NCBI GenBank assembly: GCA_011391635.1
Contig: JAABQD010000014.1
Location: 1-60,319 of the forward strand
DNA from: Sulfurimonas sp.
GTDB lineage: Bacteria; Campylobacterota; Campylobacteria; Campylobacterales; Sulfurimonadaceae
DNA length: 60,319 nt
Reading direction: 5' to 3'
The translations under genes were made by a program, and so were the position numbers. The notes beneath the pieces are model-generated. The model worked only from the letters and a program-made list of their open reading frames with translations, ran no database searches and had not been told where the DNA came from. The number at the start of each line of letters is the position of its first letter. The stretch's first letter is position 1. Positions 24,577 through 33,864 of the stretch are shown in pieces.

Positions 24577-25229
24577 AAACAGCTCTTTATAGTTTTTAAA
24601 TCGTTTAGTGTTATCTTTTTTAGCTCAGGATTTCGGAGTAAAAACTGAGGATGATAAATCGGTATAAGTTTATATTTCTTAAAGTCTATAACATGTCCTC
24701 TTACATTCTCGAAATTTTCCTCTTCTCCTGTGACTTTATAGTAGGCATCATTACCAAGAGTTACAATTACTTTGGGTTGGATAAACTCTATCTGTGCAAA
24801 AAGATGAGATTTGCATGAGTCCCATTCTGAGAGAGATGGAATATTGGAGTTGAGTGTTTTACACTTTATGGCATGTGTAAAGTAAACATCCTCTATTTTG
24901 AGATTTATAACATTTTCTATCATATTTTTGAGTGTTTCTCCAGATCTGCCACTGTAATATCCATTTTGTGCATCATCCGAGAGTGAGACACTAAAATCGA
25001 TAATCATCAAATCGGCATGTGGATTGCCATAACCACTCATACTCTGTGTTCTTGATTTGCTTAAATCGCAAAGGTGGCATGTGGAAATGGTGTGTGAGAG
25101 ATGTTGCAAAGTTGCTGGAGTTTCATCAGTGCTTGTTTTGTTGATAAAAAATGGATCGCTATACACAAATCCAAGGGCTTTAAGACGATAGAGATTTTGA
25201 AGTAAAACAAGGTTTTGAAATGACTTCAA
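24573..25229 (-). CDS. Uracil-DNA glycosylase, family 4-like with Fe-S cluster
   Basis: 218 residues. Four cysteines positioned for a 4Fe-4S cluster are Cys51, Cys54, Cys123 and Cys139. The GYGNPHADLMIID segment replaces the usual GEAPG loop. DVYFTHAIKCK and the HPQFLLRNP motif of the minor-groove loop are present. The family removes uracil from DNA in base-excision repair. The N-terminal 40 residues are extra compared with compact thermophilic enzymes. The Cys51 codon lies in an exact copy of the 11-mer (25075), read Ser-Thr-Cys-His; a one-mismatch copy is at 25013 (Pro-His-Ala). Confidence 0.83.
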   Translation of the reverse strand: MKSFQNLVLLQNLYRLKALGFVYSDPFFINKTSTDETPATLQHLSHTISTCHLCDLSKSRTQSMSGYGNPHADLMIIDFSVSLSDDAQNGYYSGRSGETLKNMIENVINLKIEDVYFTHAIKCKTLNSNIPSLSEWDSCKSHLFAQIEFIQPKVIVTLGNDAYYKVTGEEENFENVRGHVIDFKKYKLIPIYHPQFLLRNPELKKITLNDLKTIKSCL

Positions 25230-25387
25230 CTACCATCCTTTTGTGATTGTAAATATGCAAAGGAGTATATAGGAAGAGTGGTTAAATTCTACTTTAGCCA
25301 AAAAAATAGTAAATTCATCTCTTTTTTCAATAAAACAAAGAGAATGTATTATAATACTTTATATGTGTAATTTAAGGAGGTAAAGAG

Positions 25388-25855
25388 ATGAACTTTTTAA
25401 AGATGAGTGTGGTATGGCTTTTTTTATTGCCAAATGTTGTAAGTGCGGAGCTATTAAGCGTACAGGTGGAGCAGGTTTTTTTGCGTGATAAGCCCTCTTT
25501 TTTAGGAAAAAATGGAGTGCGACTTCAGTACGCAGAGCAGGTTGAAAATGAGAAAGCTGAAAATGGCTGGAATTATGTCAAGAGTTTACAAAATGGATCA
25601 AAAGGCTGGGTACACACATCGGCTTTGAGTGAAAAAACTATTGTTTTGAACGCTTCGCAAAAACTTTCTAACTCCTCAGTTTCTCAAAGTGAGGTACTTA
25701 TGGCTGGAAAAGGCTTCAATAAACAGGTAGAAACAGAGTATAAAAAACAAAACTCCAAACTCAATTTTACCCTCGTAGATACAATAGAGAAGAGTAATCG
25801 TGTCAATACACAAGAGTTGATTGTTTTTGCCAAAAATGGCAAACTAAATCTCTAA
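25388..25855 (+). CDS. Secreted bacterial SH3-domain protein
   Basis: 155 residues: signal peptide (FLLPNVVSA cleavage region near 20), an SH3b domain about 22-80 (VQVEQVFLRDKPSFLGK, NGWNYVKS, SKGWVHTSAL) and a C-terminal extension without known motifs. SH3b domains usually bind peptidoglycan. AAGGAGG precedes the ATG. It is eight bases upstream of an M48 protease gene; the pairing of SH3 protein, M48 protease and CHASE2 cyclase looks like one operon with a cell-envelope stress role. Confidence 0.82.
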   Translation: MNFLKMSVVWLFLLPNVVSAELLSVQVEQVFLRDKPSFLGKNGVRLQYAEQVENEKAENGWNYVKSLQNGSKGWVHTSALSEKTIVLNASQKLSNSSVSQSEVLMAGKGFNKQVETEYKKQNSKLNFTLVDTIEKSNRVNTQELIVFAKNGKLNL

Positions 25856-25862
25856 GGAGGGA

Positions 25863-26747
25863 GTGATGAAAGTCCATTTTATAGCAGGTGCAATGGTTTT
25901 GTTGTTTTTTGCAGGGTGTAAAGAGATAGAAGTCCCCGATATGAATATTGGAGGCATCGCAACAGCTGATATCAAAAAAGGACTTGGTTTAGGCAAACAA
26001 GTTTTGAATGCTGCACAAGATATTACACAACAAGAGGAGTATTATATCGGTCGTTCCGTTGCTTCTTCTCTTTTGGAAAAATATAAACTCTCTAGTAATC
26101 AAGAGCTTACAGAGTACATAAACAGTGTCGGTAATATGCTCGTTGTCAATTCAAAACAACCTGAAATTTTTGGAGGATACCACTTTGCTGTGCTTGAGAG
26201 TAATGAAATAAATGCTTTTGCAACACCAGGAGGATTTGTTTTTGTCACTCGTGCAATCGTGAAAATGTGTAAAAATGAGGATGAACTTGCAGCTGTTTTA
26301 GCACATGAAATCTCACATATACAGCTTCGACACGGTATGAGTTCTATCAAAGATAGTCGTTGGACGAATTTTGCAACGACTCTTGGAGTGGAAGCTACAA
26401 AAAAATATGCTTCTAATGATTTGATAAAACTTACCGACGCTTTTGGGGGTTCGGTGAGTGATGTTGTCAATACTCTGGTTGTGAACGGATACTCAAGAGA
26501 GTATGAGATGAGTGCGGATGCGTATGCCTTGGAGATACTAAGTAAAACAGGGTATGCACCAACTTCGATAGTAAGTATGCTTGAGCAAATGCAAAAAACA
26601 TTGGCAGATGACAAAGGAGGATTTGGCACTACACATCCAAAAGCGTCTGAGCGTGTAGAATCTATCAGTAAAGTTCTTCAAAAGTCAGAGACGAAGGTTG
26701 AGAGTGTACGAACAGAGAGGTTTATTAAGTATAGTAAAAATGCCTAA
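25863..26747 (+). CDS. M48-family metalloprotease lipoprotein
   Basis: 294 residues. Lipobox FAGC near residue 19, then a peptidase domain with zinc motif HEISH (His148, Glu149, His152) and downstream EYEMSADAYAL supplying the third ligand. It resembles periplasmic LoiP/YggG and BepA-like proteases that clear misfolded outer-membrane proteins. No TPR region follows, which argues against BepA. AAGGAGGG stands before the ATG. The stop overlaps the next start by eight bases. Confidence 0.9.
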   Translation: MMKVHFIAGAMVLLFFAGCKEIEVPDMNIGGIATADIKKGLGLGKQVLNAAQDITQQEEYYIGRSVASSLLEKYKLSSNQELTEYINSVGNMLVVNSKQPEIFGGYHFAVLESNEINAFATPGGFVFVTRAIVKMCKNEDELAAVLAHEISHIQLRHGMSSIKDSRWTNFATTLGVEATKKYASNDLIKLTDAFGGSVSDVVNTLVVNGYSREYEMSADAYALEILSKTGYAPTSIVSMLEQMQKTLADDKGGFGTTHPKASERVESISKVLQKSETKVESVRTERFIKYSKNA

Positions 26748-28764
26748 ACACGCACTAGAATATGCAATCCTTTTTGGAGTTTCGCTTGTATTGACCTTTT
26801 TTATCTACCGTCTTGGTATGTTAGATAAAGTGGAGTATATTAGCTATGATTGGCGAGTTCAAGCATTTTCAAAAAGTAAGCCAATACGAGAGGATATAGT
26901 TCTATTTGTGATAGACCAATCCAGTTTGGAGTGGATGCAAAAAGAGCAGGGCATTGGTTGGCCTTGGCCCAGAGAACTCTACAGTGCCTTTACCTCATTT
27001 GCCAAAGCAGGAGGAGCAAAAGCAGTTGTTTTTGATATGATATTTTCTGAAGATTCTATCTATAATAAAACAGATGATATTGCTTTTGCACAAGCTCTCA
27101 AAACTTTACCAAGCGTAGGTGCAATCTCTTTTGGAGGTGACAAATATGGTACAGATAGCTGGTCAAAACAGATTCCACTTCCACATGCCAAAAGTTGCAC
27201 TCCATCTCAAAATGCTCAGGGTGTACTCTTCCCGATAGAGGAAATAGGGCGTTCATTCACTTTGCTTGGTGCTGTGAATGCATCTGTGGAGAGTGATGGT
27301 GTTATTCGCCGTGCAAGGTTATGTTATGCGTTTGATAATCTTGTTGTTCCTTCTCTTGCATATGGGGTGTATGAATATCTCTATCCAGATGCAAAAAATG
27401 AGTTTTCAAATGAAGTTTTTATCAACTATCACGATGCTCCATTCTCCTACACAACTTATAGCAGTGCTTCTATCATTCAGTCGTGGAGTGCCATACAAAA
27501 TGGTTTAGAGCCTACTATCGAACCTCATTTACTCAAAGATAAGGTTATTTTTGTTGGTCTCTCAGCCTCAGGACTTTTTGACCAGAGAGTTTCTCCTTTG
27601 AGTAAAAATCATGCGGGAGTAGATATTCAGGCAACTATTTTTGATAATTTGGTCTCTGACGCTTTTATCAGACCTCTTGGTTTTTCTTATGAACTTTTTT
27701 ATACACTTTTTTTTGGCATTCTTACTACTTGGCTTATGATGTATTCTCGTAATTGGACGCATTTTATTTTCCCGCTTCTTGTCGTTCCAGCTTTTGTGAT
27801 TGCACTTGGATATCTTTACTATTTTTATAATATTTGGCTTCATATCACTCTGCATTTGAGTGCGATAGTATTGATTGTTATCTTGAGCGGACTTCTTGGT
27901 TATATGCTTGAAGGACGCCAAAAGCGTTATCTCAAAAATGCTTTTTCTCATTATGTGAGTCCAGCTATCGTTGAGAAACTTGTAGAATTTCCAGAACGCT
28001 TAAAGCTTGGTGGAGAGAGTAGGGAGCTTACTATCTTTTTTTCAGATATACAGGGATTTACATCTATCTCTGAGAAGCTAGAACCTGAGCTGATGATTGC
28101 AATGTTGCATGAGTATCTTGATAGTTTGAGTACGATTATTATGGAGCATCAAGGAACCATAGATAAGTATGAAGGGGATGCAATTATTGCTTTTTGGAAT
28201 GCACCGCTTGATATACAAGAGCATGAAACATTGGCTCTTCAAGCAGCCTTGGCATGTCAGCAAAAGCTCTTTGTGATGAATCAAAATTTTAAAATCAAGT
28301 ATGGAGTCGAACTCAAAACTCGTATAGGAATTCATACAGGAAAAGTTATCGTAGGAAATCTAGGTTCACTCAAACATTTTGATTACTCTTTTATTGGTGA
28401 TGCAGGAAACTTGGCATCCAGACTAGAAGGTGTCAATAAAGTTTTCGGTACTGACATCCTTGTTTCTAAAACGACTTATGAGCGAGTCAAAGGGATACTT
28501 TTTCGCAAAATTGGAACTATAAAAGTAGTCGGTCGTACAGAAGCACTTGAAGTGTATCAACCTTTAGCATGTAAAAGTGAACATGAAGCTCTTTTTACAA
28601 AAGGAGTAGAACTTTTTGAATCAGCTCAGTTTGAAGAGTCCAAAAAAGTATTTGAACAATTTTATAAAGCCGACAGTGTCGCAGAACACTATATAAAGCT
28701 TATAGATGAGATAGCACAAAAAAGTTTGATGTGGGAGAATGCTATTGTTCTTTCGAACAAATAA
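26740..28764 (+). CDS. CHASE2-domain class III adenylate/guanylate cyclase
   Basis: 674 residues from ATG 26740, chosen over an upstream TTG because it gives an eight-base overlap with the protease stop. Order: membrane helix about 6-24, extracytoplasmic CHASE2 sensor about 30-315, three helices about 320-400, cyclase domain about 430-610, short helical tail. The cyclase has FFSDIQGFTSI with the metal Asp, and KYEGDAIIAFW, whose Lys favours ATP; GDAGNLASRLEG follows. The likely product is cAMP. The signal sensed is unknown. An exact 11-mer at 27180 is read Pro-His-Ala. Confidence 0.9.
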   Translation: MPKHALEYAILFGVSLVLTFFIYRLGMLDKVEYISYDWRVQAFSKSKPIREDIVLFVIDQSSLEWMQKEQGIGWPWPRELYSAFTSFAKAGGAKAVVFDMIFSEDSIYNKTDDIAFAQALKTLPSVGAISFGGDKYGTDSWSKQIPLPHAKSCTPSQNAQGVLFPIEEIGRSFTLLGAVNASVESDGVIRRARLCYAFDNLVVPSLAYGVYEYLYPDAKNEFSNEVFINYHDAPFSYTTYSSASIIQSWSAIQNGLEPTIEPHLLKDKVIFVGLSASGLFDQRVSPLSKNHAGVDIQATIFDNLVSDAFIRPLGFSYELFYTLFFGILTTWLMMYSRNWTHFIFPLLVVPAFVIALGYLYYFYNIWLHITLHLSAIVLIVILSGLLGYMLEGRQKRYLKNAFSHYVSPAIVEKLVEFPERLKLGGESRELTIFFSDIQGFTSISEKLEPELMIAMLHEYLDSLSTIIMEHQGTIDKYEGDAIIAFWNAPLDIQEHETLALQAALACQQKLFVMNQNFKIKYGVELKTRIGIHTGKVIVGNLGSLKHFDYSFIGDAGNLASRLEGVNKVFGTDILVSKTTYERVKGILFRKIGTIKVVGRTEALEVYQPLACKSEHEALFTKGVELFESAQFEESKKVFEQFYKADSVAEHYIKLIDEIAQKSLMWENAIVLSNK

Positions 28765-28776
28765 GAGGATTTTTGT

Positions 28777-29619
28777 TTACTCTTGTGCCAAAAATATGTA
28801 TCCTTGTCCATAAACTGTTTTGATATTTACCATGGGAAGTTTTTTTCTCAAACGACTTATGACGAGTGAGAGGGCATTGCTTGTGAGATGTTTATTTGGA
28901 TTGAGCAGATACTCTATCTCATTAAATGTGAGAACAATATTTTTTTTCTGTATAAAAAGTTCAAAGAGTGAGATTTCTTGATCTGTTAGTTTGATAATAG
29001 AATCATTATGTCTAACTGTTTTAGTATTGCTGTTGTAATAAACATGGTCATAAACTCTAAATTCATCATTTGCTTTTTTTAATAACTTTTCATTGAAGAG
29101 TCGTATTTCATCTTTTTCTGCCAACTCTTTTTGAAGTTGTATGACTGGAGTCAAATCATTGTGTGCTCCTAACATTCTTGTAGGTTTTCCATATGCATCT
29201 TTGATGGCAATGCCTCTGCATCGTATCCACACTGTTGAGCCATTTTTATGTCTGTATCGTACTATTTGGTCGTATGGATTTTTTGAATCTTGGAGATGTT
29301 TGTGAAGGTTTTCAGTAGCAGTTTTTAAATCATCTTCAAAGATGATATGTTGCCACTCGGATGCAAGATGTTTTTTTTTCTGTGGATCGTATCCAAGCGT
29401 TTCCCAAAATTTAGGACTCATCCATATATTTTCGGTGTGTTCCAAATCCCAATACCATATACCATCGAGCGAGCTACTCTGAATAAATTCGAAATAAGAG
29501 ACATCCGTTTGAATCAGTTTGTATAACTCTTGCTTTAAAGTATGGTTATCTTCAAATGTATTTTTCATAACAATTATTCTAACATAATTTGTCATAAAAT
29601 TTTTTTGTATATTCATCAT
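28777..29619 (-). CDS. PAS-containing winged-helix transcription regulator
   Basis: Up to 280 residues: PAS_3-type domain with PAC motif (about 45-165; YWDLEHTENIWMSPKFWETLGY, HKNGSTVWIRCRG) and a C-terminal OmpR-type winged helix about 190-278 (IIKLTDQEISLFELFIQKKN, VISRLRKKLP, TVYGQGYIF). There is no receiver, so a ligand or redox state read by the PAS domain probably controls DNA binding directly. The true start may be the internal Met at about residue 19, since four in-frame starts lie close together. It is divergent from the PAS/chemoreceptor pair and could regulate it. Confidence 0.82.
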   Translation of the reverse strand: MMNIQKNFMTNYVRIIVMKNTFEDNHTLKQELYKLIQTDVSYFEFIQSSSLDGIWYWDLEHTENIWMSPKFWETLGYDPQKKKHLASEWQHIIFEDDLKTATENLHKHLQDSKNPYDQIVRYRHKNGSTVWIRCRGIAIKDAYGKPTRMLGAHNDLTPVIQLQKELAEKDEIRLFNEKLLKKANDEFRVYDHVYYNSNTKTVRHNDSIIKLTDQEISLFELFIQKKNIVLTFNEIEYLLNPNKHLTSNALSLVISRLRKKLPMVNIKTVYGQGYIFLAQE

Positions 29620-29727
29620 TCTTAACTAAATGGTGATAAATTAATCAATAATTAAGTCAGTGAACATATTTTTGACAGATTTCGTCTCTATAATTGCATG
29701 AAATTTATCATATATAGGGAGAAGCCA

Positions 29728-30210
29728 ATGGCAGAAATAAAGTTTGCTGAGAATGAAATTATTGTTTCAAAAACAGATACAAGCGGAAAAATTACTTATG
29801 GAAATGAGTTGTTTTTAAAATTAGCAGGGTACTCAGAAAAAGATATTTTACATGCACCGCACAACATCGTGCGACATCCTGACATGCCAAAGGTAATTTT
29901 TAAATTGCTTTGGGATACGCTCAAACAAGGCAAAGAGATATATGCCTATGTTGTCAATAAAGCAAAAAATGGCGACCACTACTGGGTTTTTGCCAATGTA
30001 ACACCTTCGTATGACAATAGTGGAAGAGTGATTGGCTATTACTCAGTTCGTAGAAAACCTTCAGAAAAAGCTCTAAGTATCATAAAACCTCTTTACACAC
30101 AACTTTTGAATGCAGAAAAAAATGGTGGCATAAGTGCCTCTGAAAAAATGGTACATGATTTATTAGCAAAAAATGGAGGTCGTTATGACAAATTCATCTT
30201 ATCTTTCTAA
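29728..30210 (+). CDS. CetB/Aer-like PAS redox sensor for taxis
   Basis: 160 residues from ATG 29728, which has GGGAGAAG just before it. A single PAS domain of the Aer type: [20 protein letters not shown], then [11 protein letters not shown], then [12 protein letters not shown]. The family binds FAD and reports electron-transport state. In Campylobacter jejuni the PAS protein CetB and chemoreceptor CetA are separate genes that form one energy-taxis receptor; here too the next gene is a chemoreceptor, starting inside the end of this one. Residues after about 130 form a linker. Confidence 0.85.
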   Translation: MAEIKFAENEIIVSKTDTSGKITYGNELFLKLAGYSEKDILHAPHNIVRHPDMPKVIFKLLWDTLKQGKEIYAYVVNKAKNGDHYWVFANVTPSYDNSGRVIGYYSVRRKPSEKALSIIKPLYTQLLNAEKNGGISASEKMVHDLLAKNGGRYDKFILSF

Positions 30211-31603
30211 GCTACAGATTAATCTTTCTATTTTTTTAGTTATTTTTCTTGTCGGGTATGTAAGTAAATTTTTTATAGATGGTTTTAGTAAAGTTGACAC
30301 AGTTCTACTGATAATATATTTAGGTGGAGCTATCAATGTAAGCTCTATTTTTACTTCTCTTAAAAAGTGTATGCATAAATCAATTACTGTCTTAAATGAA
30401 GCAGTTAAAGGAAATCTGGAGAGTCGTGCAACGCAAATTTCAGATAGTGGTCAAGCTGGTCAAATCTGTCATCAGGTCAATAATCTTATAGATCAGATGG
30501 AAACTTTTATGCGTGAAATGAAAACTTCTATTCAGTATGCAGGTGAAAATGAGTTTTTTAGACCTTTTAATACACTAGGACTCAATCCAGCCTTTACTTT
30601 TGCAGGAAATAGCATCAATGATAGTATTGAAGTGATGAAAACAAATTATGCAGGACAGTTACGCGTACAACTCAATGAAGATTTAAGTAAAGTAAATAAA
30701 AATAATGAACAGCTTCAATCCCTTCAAACAAGTTTTAAAAGCAATACAGACAAATTAGAGAGTATTTCTAATCAAGTGAATGTAGCAACGCAGATGAGTA
30801 TCCAAAGAGCCGATGAGGCACAAAGTGTTGGAGAAAAATTGAGTGGATTAAATGAGTTGCTAGATTCAAATGCACTCTCTACTCGTTCTCTTGAAGAGAG
30901 AGCCAAAGAGATTACAACTGTTATCAATCTCATTAGTGACATATCTGACCAAACAAATTTACTTGCTCTGAATGCAGCAATCGAAGCAGCAAGAGCGGGA
31001 GAGCATGGACGCGGTTTTGCGGTTGTAGCAGATGAAGTGCGTAAACTTGCAGAACGAACACAAAAAGCAACGGCTGAAATCAGAACAACAGTGCAGGTAC
31101 TCCAGCAAGAAAGCACTGAAATGTCCACAAGCTCTGAGTCAATGCGAGATGTCGTTCAAGAGTTTAGTCAATTGATGGCTACATTTAGCGGTAGTATGAC
31201 AGATTTACGACATACAAATGAAACAATAGAGGGAGAAATACAGAGTATCCAAAATCGTATCTTTGTGAATTTGATTATGATTGACCATATTCTCTTTAAA
31301 ACAAATGCCTACTCCTCAATTACTCTTGGTAGAAAAGTTGGTAATTTTGGAACACACCATGAGTGTCGTCTTGGTAAATGGTATGCACATGAAGGCAAAG
31401 CAAGATTTGGGCACTCTAGCAGTTATAAAAAAATGGATATTCCACATGCCGTAGTACATCATAATGTTATAGAAGCAGTAAAATGTGTGGAGGGCAAGGA
31501 CACTTGTCTTGAAAATAGAGATATGATTCTTAAAGACTTTCAAGCGATGGAAATAGCGAGTGGTGAGTTATTTATATTAGCGGAAAATATGATAGATGAG
31601 TAA
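30185..31603 (+). CDS. Chemoreceptor with C-terminal CZB zinc domain, CetA-like
   Basis: 472 residues from ATG 30185 (GGAGG six bases before it). Two hydrophobic segments at about 10-55 with almost no periplasmic loop, a HAMP-like region, then the signalling hairpin with the invariant tip [21 protein letters not shown]. The C-terminal CZB domain has [18 protein letters not shown] and PHAVVHHN, with the His/Cys ligands for zinc. Lack of a ligand domain fits a receptor driven by a separate PAS protein, the upstream gene. The PHA codons are a one-mismatch 11-mer copy (31441). A terminator follows at 31613. Confidence 0.88.
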   Translation: MTNSSYLSKLQINLSIFLVIFLVGYVSKFFIDGFSKVDTVLLIIYLGGAINVSSIFTSLKKCMHKSITVLNEAVKGNLESRATQISDSGQAGQICHQVNNLIDQMETFMREMKTSIQYAGENEFFRPFNTLGLNPAFTFAGNSINDSIEVMKTNYAGQLRVQLNEDLSKVNKNNEQLQSLQTSFKSNTDKLESISNQVNVATQMSIQRADEAQSVGEKLSGLNELLDSNALSTRSLEERAKEITTVINLISDISDQTNLLALNAAIEAARAGEHGRGFAVVADEVRKLAERTQKATAEIRTTVQVLQQESTEMSTSSESMRDVVQEFSQLMATFSGSMTDLRHTNETIEGEIQSIQNRIFVNLIMIDHILFKTNAYSSITLGRKVGNFGTHHECRLGKWYAHEGKARFGHSSSYKKMDIPHAVVHHNVIEAVKCVEGKDTCLENRDMILKDFQAMEIASGELFILAENMIDE

Positions 31604-31612
31604 AACTAAATG

Positions 31613-31635
31613 AGTAGGGACAATCTGTCCCTACT
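31613..31635. terminator. Bidirectional terminator hairpin
   Basis: AGTAGGGACA (31613-31622) pairs perfectly with TGTCCCTACT (31626-31635) around a three-base loop. It lies between the stop codons of two convergent genes, the chemoreceptor and the superoxide reductase. Confidence 0.7.
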
Positions 31636-31640
31636 AAGAA

Positions 31641-32027
31641 TTACTCAGCTACTTCTACAGTAACAGGAGTTGACTCCCATATACCATGTTTTGTGCAGTA
31701 TGCTTGAGCTACAAGGTTTAACTTTTTGCCCATTGGTCTGATATTGAAAGTGATTTCAGTATGAGATTTCTCATTCCCTAAAGTACCAGCTACAAAATCA
31801 GCTCTTGCTAAAAGCGTTTCACCATTGTAAAGTGCGATGTTCGCGATGTAGTGATCAAAATCATCTGGATGTGTGTATTCTGCACCCATCTTTACTGTTA
31901 CAGCAAACATTTCACCATGTTTTGCACTTGTTGCACAGTGAATAAATGGTGAGTGACGGTCGATGTAATCTTTTTTGCTTTCGCGTTCTACTGTGTCGAT
32001 ATCTACATAACGATTGATTGTTGGCAT
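31641..32027 (-). CDS. Superoxide reductase, neelaredoxin (class II-like)
   Basis: 128 residues, the size of neelaredoxin without a desulforedoxin domain. Ligands of the square-pyramidal iron centre are in place: His25, His53, His59, His114 and the axial Cys111 in CTKHGIW. The usual Glu-Lys-His triplet is Asp23-Arg24-His25, a conservative change at the sixth ligand and catalytic Lys. It reduces superoxide to peroxide in the cytoplasm without making oxygen, fitting a microaerophile. The ATG lies inside an exact 11-mer copy (32022-32032), with AAGGA just upstream. Confidence 0.85.
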   Translation of the reverse strand: MPTINRYVDIDTVERESKKDYIDRHSPFIHCATSAKHGEMFAVTVKMGAEYTHPDDFDHYIANIALYNGETLLARADFVAGTLGNEKSHTEITFNIRPMGKKLNLVAQAYCTKHGIWESTPVTVEVAE

Positions 32028-32126
32028 GTGGAGTCCTTTTATTTTAAAATGTGATGGTGCTATTGTAGCTCGTAAAACTTTTATAAATGCCTAAACAAGA
32101 CTCTATTTGTCTTGATTAAGTAAAAT

Positions 32127-33764
32127 TTAATTGTTTAGTTTACTCTTGGCATGTTCGAGTGCTTGGACAAAGGTTTTTAAGATATTTGTCTCCCCCAAAA
32201 GAGAGACAATATGGTATTTTTTTAAATCTTTATAGACCTCATTATTGACCCCAGACATCAGTACGATAACACCTGCATTTTTGAGTATTTTGATGGTCTC
32301 TTCTAGGTTATGGAGTGCAGTCGAATCGATAAAAGGGACATATCGCATACGAATTATCAAAATTTTGCTCGAAAATCCAATCTCTTTTATCGTTTGTGCA
32401 TACTGTTTCGCAGAGGCAAAAAAGAGAGGTCCGCCTATCTCATAGATACTAATATCCTGAGGAATATCTGCATAATTTTCTATAGAATCGCTCTCCATCT
32501 CTTTGGGAAGTTTTGTTCCGATATCCGCCATTCTTTTCATAAATAAAAGAGAAGATAAAACAACACCTACTTCAATAGCAATAGTTAAATCCACCATAAC
32601 AGTGAGAAAAAATGTTGCCAATAATACGACAATATCAAAAGGAGAACCTCGTAAAATGGAGACAAAAGAACGCCATTCACTCATGTTGTAGGCTACGACG
32701 ATGAGTATCCCAGCCAGAGCTGCCATGGGGATATGTTTCGCTAAGTCCGCGAAAAGGAGCATAATTAACAAGAGTGTCACTGCATGGACAATCCCTGCAA
32801 TGGGTGTGCGTCCGCCATTTTTGACATTGGTTGCTGTTCGTGCGATTGCTCCAGTTGCGGGAATCCCACCAAAAAATGGAGTGACAATATTTGCAACACC
32901 TTGAGCGATAAGTTCTGTGTTGGAGCGGTGATTTGTCCCTATCATCCCATCAGCAACAACAGCGGAGAGGAGAGATTCTATCCCACCCAAAAGAGCGATA
33001 GTGAGGGCTGGAGCGATGTACATGCCAAGGTTGCTAAAGTCTAAGGTTGGCATGTGGAAACTTATATCATTTGGAATTGTGCCAAAAAAAGATTCGATGG
33101 TTGTAACAGGAATACCTGCAAATGAAACAACAGCAGTAATGAGGATGATAGCTATAAATGAACCAGGGACTTTTGTTGTGATATGTTTTGAAAAGAGAAC
33201 TATCAAAATTGTAGTAGCAGTGATAGCAAGAGCATAGAGATTTATATCTAAAATATTTGCAAGATAGAGTTGCCATTTTTCTAAAAATTCAGAAGGAAGT
33301 TTCTCGATGTGTAGTCCCAAAGCATCTTTGATTTGAGTAGAAAAAATAACCACAGCAATACCGCTTGTAAAGCCTACAACAAGTGGATGAGGGAAATAAC
33401 GAAGGAGTGAGCCAAGACGAAGCAGTCCAAAAAGAACGAGAAAAACTCCAGCCATAATAGTCGAAATCATTAATCCTTCAATGCCATACTGCTCCACTAA
33501 AGCATAAATGATTACGACAAATGCACCTGTTGGTCCTCCGATTTGAACACGACTTCCCCCTAAAAAAGAGATGAGAAAACCAGCGATAATAGCTGTGATA
33601 AGTCCCATTTGTGGGGCAACACCTGAAGCAACAGCAAACGCAATTGCAAGGGGTAAAGCTACGATACCTACAATGATTCCAGAAAATATATCAGAGATAA
33701 TTTGTTCTTTTGAAATTCCATTTTTGAAGAGACTAAAGAGTTTTGGCTGAAAAATTTTTGTCAT
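32127..33764 (-). CDS. SulP-family anion transporter with STAS domain
   Basis: 545 residues from the ATG at 33764, preceded by GGAG; a longer in-frame extension upstream has no ribosome site. A SulP membrane core of 12-14 helices (about 20-430; SGVAPQMGLITAIIAGF, GGSRVQIGGPTGAFVV) and a C-terminal STAS domain about 440-540 with RMRYVPFIDSTAL. Substrates in the family include sulfate, bicarbonate and dicarboxylates; no bicarbonate partner is adjacent, so the substrate is open. An exact 11-mer copy at 33048 is read His-Met-Pro. Divergent from glyS across 100 bases. Confidence 0.9.
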   Translation of the reverse strand: MTKIFQPKLFSLFKNGISKEQIISDIFSGIIVGIVALPLAIAFAVASGVAPQMGLITAIIAGFLISFLGGSRVQIGGPTGAFVVIIYALVEQYGIEGLMISTIMAGVFLVLFGLLRLGSLLRYFPHPLVVGFTSGIAVVIFSTQIKDALGLHIEKLPSEFLEKWQLYLANILDINLYALAITATTILIVLFSKHITTKVPGSFIAIILITAVVSFAGIPVTTIESFFGTIPNDISFHMPTLDFSNLGMYIAPALTIALLGGIESLLSAVVADGMIGTNHRSNTELIAQGVANIVTPFFGGIPATGAIARTATNVKNGGRTPIAGIVHAVTLLLIMLLFADLAKHIPMAALAGILIVVAYNMSEWRSFVSILRGSPFDIVVLLATFFLTVMVDLTIAIEVGVVLSSLLFMKRMADIGTKLPKEMESDSIENYADIPQDISIYEIGGPLFFASAKQYAQTIKEIGFSSKILIIRMRYVPFIDSTALHNLEETIKILKNAGVIVLMSGVNNEVYKDLKKYHIVSLLGETNILKTFVQALEHAKSKLNN

Positions 33765-33864
33765 TTTTTTACTCCATTTGTGTAATGAAATTGTATCAAA
33801 AACAGCACTCTTTAACCAAAAAAGAGATAAAATCGCGTCAATTAATATAAAAAAGAGACTTAAA

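Noticed and set aside
26099..26629. 176-codon reading frame antisense to the M48 protease
   Set aside because: Shadow of the protease gene with biased composition and no start signal.
29664..29700. TTGACA and TATAAT before the PAS taxis gene as a sigma-70 promoter
   Set aside because: The spacing is about 11 bases, too short; chemotaxis genes may use another sigma factor and I cannot define its site.
31641..32027. SoxZ-like sulfur carrier-binding protein
   Set aside because: The His/Cys ligand spacing (25, 53, 59, 111, 114) is that of superoxide reductase; there is no SoxY partner.
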